Below are positions 1 through 5,066 of a DNA stretch of 7,766 nucleotides, in pieces. Below the pieces are notes generated by a model. The model was not told the DNA's origin, ran no database searches, and was given only the letters and a program-made list of their open reading frames with translations. Made by a program: the position numbers and the translations under genes. Location of the stretch: positions 1-7,766 of the forward strand of contig USCN01000062.1 in assembly GCA_900553165.1 (NCBI GenBank), written 5' to 3'. The first letter of the stretch is position 1; the number at the start of each line of letters is the position of its first letter. The DNA is from an uncultured Collinsella sp. (GTDB lineage: Bacteria; Actinomycetota; Coriobacteriia; Coriobacteriales; Coriobacteriaceae).

Positions 1-405
1 GATGGACAGCTTACTGCCGAGGGCGCAGCCGCCAAGAAGACCTCGCTGGTCCCCACGCTCATCCTGGTCGCCGTGCTTGTCGTGGCCACGCCGCTGGGCC
101 TGCTGGCCACGGGTGACGCATGGGGCGAGTGGGACGCCGAGGGCGCCGCGACCGCCGTTCAGGAGGCTGGTGACGACAGTCTGCAGACTTCGGTTGGCCT
201 CGATACTCCGACCTTTGCCGATGTCCTGCCCACGGGCGATTATCTGCAGGCCTATTCCGAGGAGCAGGGCCTTGACTTTGCCGGTCAGGCTGCCATGTAT
301 ATCCTGTCCGGCGTGATTGGCGTGGCGGTGCTCACCATCGCATTCCGCCTGATCTCGCTGACGGTTAAGGAAAGCGGTGCTCATGGCAATAGCCGAGCTG
401 CCTAG
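1..405 (+). CDS. cbiM: Cobalt/nickel ECF transporter S component, CbiM-like C-terminal part (5'-truncated by window edge)
   Basis: Frame 1 is open from the first base and ends at TAG 403-405, so 134 codons of the C-terminal part are present and the start lies outside. What is seen: a hydrophobic segment at about residues 15-37, then a TPLGLLA (30-36) and AWGEW (40-44) block. A soluble acidic stretch follows (about 45-95), then a final membrane helix (about 99-120) and a short polar tail. The 'TPLGLLA..AWGEW' block and the terminal helix are what I recognise from the C-terminal region of CbiM/NikM proteins, where a CbiN/PDGLE-like extension follows the substrate-binding core. In that family the membrane protein binds Co2+ or Ni2+ and works with EcfT and EcfA. 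The next two genes are exactly those partners, which supports the call. Co and Ni cannot be told apart because the metal-binding N-terminus is missing. Internal GTG codons such as 73 are not credible starts, since the frame is open upstream. Confidence 0.72.
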   Translation, partial: DGQLTAEGAAAKKTSLVPTLILVAVLVVATPLGLLATGDAWGEWDAEGAATAVQEAGDDSLQTSVGLDTPTFADVLPTGDYLQAYSEEQGLDFAGQAAMYILSGVIGVAVLTIAFRLISLTVKESGAHGNSRAA

Positions 406-1219
406 CTGGCTTGCGGCCGAGGAGCGATATGAGCCCGTGGGGGCTCGGCATCGTGTGATGCAAAAGAATGTCCTGCACCTGGCGAGCCTGCTTGAGCGGG
501 TTCGCCTGGGTGGAGGCGCGCACGAGGGCGGGTCGATGGTCGACCGCGCCCTTTCTTGCGTTTCGGCTCCGGTGCGCCTGGTGGGGATGTTCGTTTGCGT
601 CCTGTGCGTGTGTCTGACGCAGAGCCCTCTGTACCTCATGTTGATGGCGGCTATCGCGCTGGTGCTCGTTGCCGTGCGCCCCGTACGCGGGCTGCGGGCA
701 ACCTTTGTGCCGGCGCTTGGCGCTGCAGGGCTCGCGGTGGTCCTGGTACTGCTCGCCTTGCTGCTGGACACTTCTGCCGCGGGCGCCATGCTCAAGATCG
801 CGCTCAAGACGTTTATTAATGTGTCGCTGGTGCTGGGTGTTTCGTGGACGCTCACCTGGAGCCGCATGTCGGCGGCGCTCAAAATGCTGCACCTGCCCGA
901 CGAGGTTATCTTTACGTTTGATATGGCGCTCAAGCATATTGAGGTGCTGGGACGCACGGCGCACGATCTGTGCGAATCGGTCATGCTGCGCAGCGTCGGT
1001 TCCGCGCCTGCGGGTTTTTCGCGCACCGATTCGCTGGCGGGTATCATGGGCATGACGTTTATCAAGGCGATGGAATGCAGCCGCGCGATGGACGAGGCCA
1101 TGCTGTGTCGCGGCTTCGCCGGCGTGTATCCGGCGCTTGCACGGAGCGGCTTTGGCTGGCACGATGCGGTTTACGCGGCCGTTGTGGCGTTGCTCGCCGT
1201 GTTGTGCGCGGTGCTGTAG
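383..1219 (+). CDS. cbiQ: ECF transporter membrane coupling component EcfT / CbiQ
   Basis: The 278-residue protein fits the EcfT/CbiQ family, which couples the substrate-binding membrane protein to the ATPase. Helices are visible at about residues 64-79, 83-98, 106-128 and 138-156, with a last one at about 258-278. Between them is a charged cytoplasmic region ending in AMLCRGFAGVYP (239-250). It corresponds to the family's 'AMLARGF' coupling motif, but the usual Ala-Arg-Gly is Cys-Arg-Gly here. The upstream partner motif is also loose (MLRSVG, 201-206). The ATG at 383 was chosen; AAGGAA (367-372) lies 10 nt upstream. GTG 377, with a 4-nt spacer, is a real alternative. Either start overlaps the end of the cbiM frame (23-29 nt), suggesting translational coupling in a cbiM-cbiQ-cbiO operon. 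The family call is solid; cobalt rather than nickel or another substrate is inferred from the upstream gene. Confidence 0.85.
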   Translation: MAIAELPSWLAAEERYEPVGARHRVMQKNVLHLASLLERVRLGGGAHEGGSMVDRALSCVSAPVRLVGMFVCVLCVCLTQSPLYLMLMAAIALVLVAVRPVRGLRATFVPALGAAGLAVVLVLLALLLDTSAAGAMLKIALKTFINVSLVLGVSWTLTWSRMSAALKMLHLPDEVIFTFDMALKHIEVLGRTAHDLCESVMLRSVGSAPAGFSRTDSLAGIMGMTFIKAMECSRAMDEAMLCRGFAGVYPALARSGFGWHDAVYAAVVALLAVLCAVL

Positions 1220-1263
1220 CGCGGACGGTCGAACCGTCGATGTGGATAGGGAAGGGCGACGTT

Positions 1264-2034
1264 TTGGCAAACGATACGAATGGCGTGATGGGCGCGAGCG
1301 GTGCTACTGGCGCCAAGAGCGTGCCGCTCATCGAGTTTCGCGACGTGCTGTTCTCCTATGCGGGGCATACGGTTGTCGATGGTGTGTCGCTGCAGGTCGA
1401 TCGTGGTGAACTCGTTGCCCTACTCGGTCCCAACGGCTGCGGTAAGACGACGATTATGCGCCTTATCAACGGTCTTGAACTAGCGGACGCGGGTGCGTAC
1501 CTGTTTGACGGGCACGTGATCGATGCGGCATATCTCAAGGATTCCGCAGCCGCTCAGCGTTTTCATCAGCGCGTGGGCTTTGTGTTCCAGAATGCCGACG
1601 CCCAGCTGTTCTGCGCTACGGTGGGCGAGGAAGTTGCTTTTGGCCCCGCGCAGATGGGGCTGCCGACAGACGAGCTCGAGCGCCGCGTCCGCGATGCCAT
1701 GGAGCTGTTCCAGGTTGCCGATCTGGTCGATGCCTCGCCCTATCAGCTTTCGGGCGGGCAAAAGAAGCGCGTTGCGCTGGCTGCGGTGGTGTCGATGAAC
1801 CCCGATATCCTAGTGCTCGATGAGCCCACCAACGGGCTCGATGAGGACTCGTGCGACATCGTAGTCAACTTTTTGCTGGCCTACGTTGCTGCCGGTAAGA
1901 CGGTTTTGATGAGTACGCACCATCAAGATTTGGTGCGCCGCCTGGAGGCCCGTGCCATCTATATCGATCGATATCACCATGTGGTCGAGGCGCCCGTGCC
2001 GTCGTATGGAACCGAAAGCGGTGCTGCGGAATAG
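1264..2034 (+). CDS. cbiO: ECF transporter ATP-binding protein EcfA / CbiO
   Basis: ABC-type ATPase of 256 residues that powers the preceding membrane components. All nucleotide-binding elements are visible: Walker A GPNGCGKTT (55-63), Q-loop Gln109 in VGFVFQNADAQLF, signature LSGGQ (162-166), Walker B DILVLDE (181-187), D-loop NGLD (190-193) and switch His219 in MSTHH. The 'FQNADAQLF' form after the Q-loop is typical of ECF/CbiO ATPases rather than other ABC families. The start is uncertain. TTG 1264 was preferred because a purine-rich AGGGAAGGG run (1248-1256) sits just upstream. ATG 1240 has no visible ribosome-binding site, and ATG 1288 is a third option. All give a protein of normal length (about 250-265). 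The gene begins about 44 nt after cbiQ with no terminator between them, so it is probably cotranscribed. Only one ATPase gene is present, as in CbiMQO transporters, so it would act as a homodimer. Confidence 0.9.
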   Translation: MANDTNGVMGASGATGAKSVPLIEFRDVLFSYAGHTVVDGVSLQVDRGELVALLGPNGCGKTTIMRLINGLELADAGAYLFDGHVIDAAYLKDSAAAQRFHQRVGFVFQNADAQLFCATVGEEVAFGPAQMGLPTDELERRVRDAMELFQVADLVDASPYQLSGGQKKRVALAAVVSMNPDILVLDEPTNGLDEDSCDIVVNFLLAYVAAGKTVLMSTHHQDLVRRLEARAIYIDRYHHVVEAPVPSYGTESGAAE

Positions 2035-2079
2035 TTGCTGCGTAGAGCGTGCGTAGCGGCCCGCGCGGCTTTGCCGTGA

Positions 2080-2088
2080 TGGTATAGT
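2080..2088 (+). promoter_or_regulatory. Extended -10 promoter for the phospholipase-like gene
   Basis: TGGTATAGT fits the extended -10 pattern TGnTATAnT in all fixed positions. No good -35 box lies 16-18 nt upstream, which is normal for extended -10 promoters. Transcription would start near 2094-2096, leaving a leader of about 20 nt to ATG 2114 and almost none to ATG 2102. It lies 46 nt after the ECF ATPase stop and suggests that the next gene has its own transcript. The match is by eye only. Confidence 0.45.
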
Positions 2089-2113
2089 TATCCAGGTTTT
2101 TATGGGGGTGGCT

Positions 2114-2962
2114 ATGCCAAGCTGGAACATTCATATCGCTCAGACGGAGCGTTTGCTGGAGTGCACCGGCGCGCTTGCCAATAGCGTGCGCGACCGCAAT
2201 GCCTTTTTGTTTGGCTGCGTGGTTCCGGACATTTTTGTGGGCTATATGGTTCCCGGCATTGCCGATCCCATCTCGTACCGCATTACGCACTTTGCAAAGC
2301 CCGAGCCTATCCCTAAGCCGCGCGAGCACGAGTTCTGGGATACCTATGTGGCGCCGCTGCTTAAAGGCGCACCCGCGGGCGAACCTGCTGAGGCTACCTC
2401 GATTGTCGAGGAGCGCGAGCGACTGAACCGCGTGCACTATCCTCAGCGCTACAGGGATGCCGAGCCGGTTGTCGGTCCCGGCGCCTGTGAGTTCTCGCTT
2501 GCGTCCGAAGATGTGGCGCAGTCGCTGCTCGATTTAACGCTGGGCGTCTGGTCGCATCTGGTGGCCGACACGGTATGGAACACGCGTGTGAACCAGTATC
2601 TGGAAGCACACGGCGGCAAGCCGTGCGAGGAATTCCGCATTAAAAAGCAGGGCGATTTTGACTGGTTTGGCAAGACGCTGGGCATCGTTTCCATTCCGCG
2701 TGCGACCGATCGCCTCTATACCGCTGCGACGCGTTTTGGGCAGTATCCCATCCATAAGGAGTATGTGCTCAAGACCATCGGCGTTATGCACGAGATTGTG
2801 CGCGAAAACCCCGGTGAGCCCGATCATCCGCCATACCGCCTGCTAACTGAGGATTTTTTCGATGCAACGTTTACCGAGGTCATCGAGCTGACCGAGGTGG
2901 GCTTTGCGACTCGCGTTGCCGCTTCTGACGTCCCCGCAGTCCCTCTGATCACTAGCTGCTAG
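2114..2962 (+). CDS. Zinc-dependent phospholipase C family protein (putative)
   Basis: Protein of 282 residues without a signal peptide or membrane helix, so probably cytosolic. It starts MPSWNIHIA, a beginning I associate with bacterial members of the zinc-dependent phospholipase C / S1-P1 nuclease-like fold. Candidate metal ligands are spaced as in that family: His7, Asp39 in FGCVVPDIF, His59 in ITHF, and His148 with Asp152 in the GVWSHLVAD helix (Hx3D). In well-studied phospholipase C the mature N-terminal Trp is a zinc ligand after secretion. Here no secretion is evident, so substrate and role are unknown and hydrolysis of phospholipids should not be assumed. ATG 2114 was chosen because it begins the conserved block and has GGGGG (2104-2108) 5 nt upstream. 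ATG 2102 would add four residues. It is convergent with pyk, not functionally tied to the ECF operon, and appears to have its own promoter. Family call moderate, function weak. Confidence 0.68.
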   Translation: MPSWNIHIAQTERLLECTGALANSVRDRNAFLFGCVVPDIFVGYMVPGIADPISYRITHFAKPEPIPKPREHEFWDTYVAPLLKGAPAGEPAEATSIVEERERLNRVHYPQRYRDAEPVVGPGACEFSLASEDVAQSLLDLTLGVWSHLVADTVWNTRVNQYLEAHGGKPCEEFRIKKQGDFDWFGKTLGIVSIPRATDRLYTAATRFGQYPIHKEYVLKTIGVMHEIVRENPGEPDHPPYRLLTEDFFDATFTEVIELTEVGFATRVAASDVPAVPLITSC

Positions 2963-3096
2963 CTGGCCGGCTTGACGGCGAACAGCTCATCCCAATCGAC
3001 CAATAGCTCCCGCCGCAGGGCATCTTCGGTGGTACGCTCGGCATCGGAAAGGTTCGCGACTGAACATAAAACGATGAAGCGGCATACGAAGAAGGT
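2959..3096 (-). pseudogene. Headless 45-codon open frame, possible gene remnant
   Basis: On the minus strand the frame from 3096 to TAG at 2961-2959 is open for 45 codons and reads ...SVANLSDAERTTEDALRR / ELLVDWDELFAVKPAS. It has no ATG, GTG or TTG near its beginning, and it opens immediately after an in-frame TAA inside the pyk terminator's T run. The last 32 codons have GC of 23/32, 14/32 and 24/32 at positions 1, 2 and 3 by hand count. That is the profile of a real gene in a high-GC genome, and the sequence is a plausible soluble charged helix. It may be the C-terminal tail of a gene that lost its front by recombination beside pyk. Its stop shares the CTAG at 2959-2962 with the convergent phospholipase-like gene. 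I do not recognise the family, and chance openness over 45 codons cannot be excluded. Confidence 0.3.
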
Positions 3097-3098
3097 TT

Positions 3099-3136
3099 AA
3101 AAAAGGGCCCGGAAGGCGAAGCCTTCCGGGCCCTTT
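3099..3136 (-). terminator. Intrinsic terminator of pyk
   Basis: A perfect 16-bp stem (arms 3102-3117 and 3121-3136, GGGCCCGGAAGGC core) closes a GAA/TTC triloop. Read on the minus strand it is followed by six T residues (3104-3099), the classical factor-independent layout. It lies 28 nt beyond the pyk stop. On the plus strand only three T residues follow, so it would be a weaker stop for the convergent phospholipase-like transcript, though a bidirectional role is possible. Confidence 0.93.
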
Positions 3137-3164
3137 GCAATGCAAATCTGCTTGCAAGTGCGAT

Positions 3165-4625
3165 TTAGCGCACCTGAGCGACGTAAGCGACGTTGGTCGA
3201 GGAGACCTTGTCCTCGAGCTGGACGCTCATGCGGGGATCGCCGGCGGTAGCGACGGTCAAATCGCCAGCCTCGACGTAGCCGAGCTCCTTAGCGGTCTCG
3301 ATCGCCTTGACGATCGTGCCGTTGACGGTGCCCTGGGTAATCTCGGCCTGATGCGGGATAACGCCCCAGTACATGATCATCTGCTGGACGGCCCACTCGT
3401 GGCGGGAGAACGCGCAGATCGGCATGTTGGGACGGAAGTGCGAGATCAGGCGAGCAGTACGACCGGTGGTCGTCGGCACGGTGATGCACTTGGCGCCAAC
3501 GGTGGTGGCCATGTTCACAGCGGACATACCCACAACGTTGTTGACGACGCGGGTGCCGTGAGCATCGGCCGGAACCTCGAGCGGAGCGTGGGCCGGGAGG
3601 TACTTCTCGGTCTCGAGAGCAATGCTGGCCTGCATCTTAACGGCCTCGACCGGGTACTTACCGGCAGCGGACTCGCCGGACAGCATAACGGCGTCGGTGC
3701 CGTCGTAAATGGCGTTAGCAACGTCGGCAACCTCGGCGCGCGTCGGGCGCGGGTTCTGCTGCATGGAGTCGAGCATCTGCGTAGCAGTGATGACGGGCTT
3801 GTAGGCCGCGTTGCACTTGGCGATGATCTCCTTCTGGATGTGGGGAACGAGCTCGGGCTTGATCTCGATGCCCAGGTCGCCACGGGCGACCATGATGCCG
3901 TCGGAAGCCTCGAGGATCTCGTCGAAGTTCTCGACGCCCAGGGCGCACTCGATCTTCGGGAAGATCGTCACGTGCTCGCCGCCGTTCTCGCGGCAAAGCT
4001 TGCGGATGCCACGGACGGACTCGCCGTCACGGATGAAGGAAGCGGCGATGTAGTCGATGTTCTCGGTCAGGCCAAAGAGGATGTCCTGACGATCGCGCTC
4101 GGTGATGGCGGGCAGCGAGATGTTGACGTTGGGCATGTTGACGCCCTTGCGCTCGCCGATCAGGCCGTCATTCTTGACGACGCAGGTCATGTCCTGGCCG
4201 TCGACGGACTCGACCTCGAGGGCAACCAGGCCGTCATCGATCAGGATGAGGGAGCCCTTCTCGACCTCGGAGGGCAGAGCCAGGTAGTCGAGGGAGATGT
4301 GCTCAGCGGTGCCGTGGAAATCCTCGGACGTAGGCTGAGCGGTGACGACGATCTTATCGCCGGTCTTGACGGCAACCTTCTTGCCGTCGACCAGAAGGCC
4401 GGTGCGGACCTCGGGGCCCTTGGTGTCGAGCAGGATGCCGACGGGCAGACCGAGCTCCTTGGAAATACGGCGGACGCGCTCGATGCGACCGTGGTGCTCG
4501 TCGTAGGAGCCGTGCGAGAAGTTAAAACGGGCGACGTTCATGCCCGCCTTGATCATCTCGCGGATGGTCTCGTCGCTATCGCAGGCGGGACCCATGGTGC
4601 ATACAATCTTAGTGCGCTTGTACAT
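3165..4625 (-). CDS. pyk: Pyruvate kinase
   Basis: Cytosolic glycolytic enzyme that transfers phosphate from phosphoenolpyruvate to ADP, giving pyruvate and ATP. The 486-residue protein carries the whole family pattern: RTKIVCTMGP at 4-13, NVARFNFSHG (30-39, with Arg33, Asn35 and Ser37), LDTKGPEVRTG (66-76), and a lid/B domain at about 70-170. The active-site segment IFPKIE has catalytic Lys224 and metal ligand Glu226. Also present are MVARGDLG (Asp250 second metal ligand), ATQMLDSM (Thr282), and TRAEVADVANAIYDGTDAVMLSGES with the allosteric domain behind it. Glu108 (AEHISLDY) falls where K+-dependent enzymes have Glu and K+-independent ones Lys, so K+ dependence is inferred. No extra C-terminal PEP-utiliser domain is present. 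ATG 4625-4623 is preceded by GGAGG (complement of 4631-4635) at a 5-nt spacing. The gene is monocistronic, bounded by its own -10 box and terminator. Confidence 0.98.
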   Translation of the reverse strand: MYKRTKIVCTMGPACDSDETIREMIKAGMNVARFNFSHGSYDEHHGRIERVRRISKELGLPVGILLDTKGPEVRTGLLVDGKKVAVKTGDKIVVTAQPTSEDFHGTAEHISLDYLALPSEVEKGSLILIDDGLVALEVESVDGQDMTCVVKNDGLIGERKGVNMPNVNISLPAITERDRQDILFGLTENIDYIAASFIRDGESVRGIRKLCRENGGEHVTIFPKIECALGVENFDEILEASDGIMVARGDLGIEIKPELVPHIQKEIIAKCNAAYKPVITATQMLDSMQQNPRPTRAEVADVANAIYDGTDAVMLSGESAAGKYPVEAVKMQASIALETEKYLPAHAPLEVPADAHGTRVVNNVVGMSAVNMATTVGAKCITVPTTTGRTARLISHFRPNMPICAFSRHEWAVQQMIMYWGVIPHQAEITQGTVNGTIVKAIETAKELGYVEAGDLTVATAGDPRMSVQLEDKVSSTNVAYVAQVR

Positions 4626-4688
4626 TCAGACCTCCATCTGACATCGTCTTGCGCTGATAGATAAACCATAAGAAATAAAACCGTGTTG

Positions 4689-4694
4689 ATTATA
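4689..4694 (-). promoter_or_regulatory. pyk -10 box
   Basis: On the minus strand this reads TATAAT, a perfect consensus -10 hexamer, about 64 nt before the pyk start codon. Transcription would begin near 4682, giving a leader of about 57 nt. The hexamer at 17-nt spacing upstream (GGGGTA) is not a -35 match and no TGn extension is present, so an activator or an unrecognised -35 would be needed. The exact start site is inferred. Confidence 0.5.
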
Positions 4695-4874
4695 ACGAAA
4701 TGCTGACCGAATACCCCATAAAATCGACCGTATGCCGAATTAGAAGTTCATTTTTTGCGGGATAAACGGTATATGAAAAAATTTACCAACCGCTCTAACC
4801 GCTGCTATCTGGGCGATATGTCAGTTTGGCGATGTGCCGAAGAAAAAACGTTTTACCAATGTTGAGCATCACAC

Positions 4875-4898
4875 GGTCTGCACCGTTGCGTGCGGACC
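4875..4898. other. 9+9 bp dyad with 6-bp centre (possible operator or hairpin)
   Basis: GGTCTGCAC (4875-4883) faces GTGCGGACC (4890-4898) across CGTTGC. Every position pairs, with one G-T wobble. No T run follows, so it is not an intrinsic terminator. It sits about 20-45 bp upstream of the candidate ATPase promoter, where a DNA-binding regulator could act, and lies between the two divergent transcripts. Confidence 0.4.
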
Positions 4899-4918
4899 AT
4901 ATTTCCAAACCGATTGTT

Positions 4919-4948
4919 TTGGCTAGACGCGTCGCTTTGGGGTACCAT
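4919..4948 (+). promoter_or_regulatory. Candidate promoter of the P-type ATPase gene
   Basis: TTGGCT (4919-4924) and TACCAT (4943-4948) are separated by 18 nt, each matching the sigma-70 consensus at four of six positions. Initiation near 4955 would place the transcript start just before the first stem of the structured leader (4963), which makes the assignment attractive. It is not proven, since the match is weak and the dyad upstream could belong to a longer leader. Confidence 0.35.
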
Positions 4949-4954
4949 AGCTCC

Positions 4955-5066
4955 ACTATCAACTGCCGCTCAGCACGGCAGCCTTGATGAGCCCTTGCCC
5001 TTCTCCTGGGAATTATGATCGGGCATCAATCTGCTGAGTGGCCCGAATCCCAGGAGGGGACTCTAT
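4955..5066 (+). promoter_or_regulatory. Structured 5' leader with sequestered Shine-Dalgarno (candidate riboswitch or RNA switch)
   Basis: Hand folding shows two competing architectures. Fold A: a small hairpin CTGCCG/CGGCAG (4963-4968 with 4976-4981) plus a long hairpin whose base CTCCTGGGA/TCCCAGGAG (5003-5011 with 5048-5056) buries the ribosome-binding site. That long hairpin is extended inside by TCGGGC/GCCCGA (5019-5024 with 5041-5046). Fold B: 4965-4975 pairs with 5032-5042 (11 bp, one G-U), enclosing TTGATG..CCC with GGGCATCAA (4984-4994 with 5021-5029, two-nt bulge). In B the anti-Shine-Dalgarno 5003-5011 sits in the loop. The Shine-Dalgarno AGGAGG (5052-5057) lies 9 nt before ATG 5067. 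Such an arrangement is what a translational switch looks like. I see no yybP-ykoY, M-box or NiCo signature. Ligand and activity are unknown. Confidence 0.5.

Larger units (their letters stand above)
4626..5066. other. Divergent intergenic region between pyk and the P-type ATPase gene
   Basis: 441 nt without a convincing protein gene. From left to right it holds the pyk ribosome-binding site and short leader (4626-4682), the pyk -10 box (4689-4694), and an AT-rich stretch (about 4700-4860). The AT-rich stretch has a 10-bp AAAACGTTTT palindrome (4845-4854) and a tandem 7-mer, AACCGCT, at 4788-4794 and 4797-4803. After it come a 9+9 dyad (4875-4898), a candidate sigma-70-type promoter (4919-4948) and a structured leader (about 4955-5066). 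The two halves appear to serve the two divergent genes separately. Confidence 0.8.

Noticed and set aside
2041..2080. GC-rich stretch after the ECF ATPase gene, considered as a terminator
   Set aside because: No stable uninterrupted stem followed by a T run could be drawn, so how the ECF operon ends is not visible here.
2963..3140. 62-codon minus-strand frame spanning the pyk terminator (starts MQRARKAS)
   Set aside because: It would be translated through the perfect terminator stem, and its composition (Ser/Pro-rich) looks like an out-of-frame shadow. The other minus frame has the better coding profile.
3135..4664. 509-codon open frame on the plus strand, antisense to pyruvate kinase
   Set aside because: The minus-strand frame is an unmistakable pyruvate kinase with all active-site motifs. 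The antisense frame is a codon-bias shadow rich in Asp, Gly, Leu and Val, with no ribosome-binding site or domain.
4788..4803. Tandem 7-mer AACCGCT repeated with a 9-bp period
   Set aside because: Only two copies, short, with no third copy or obvious regulator. Expected occasionally by chance.
4773..4865. 30-codon plus-strand frame (MKKFTNRSNRCYLGD...) in the intergenic region
   Set aside because: The start context is weak, codon use is AT-rich and unlike the neighbours, and no promoter is seen. It could be a small protein but the sequence gives no positive support.
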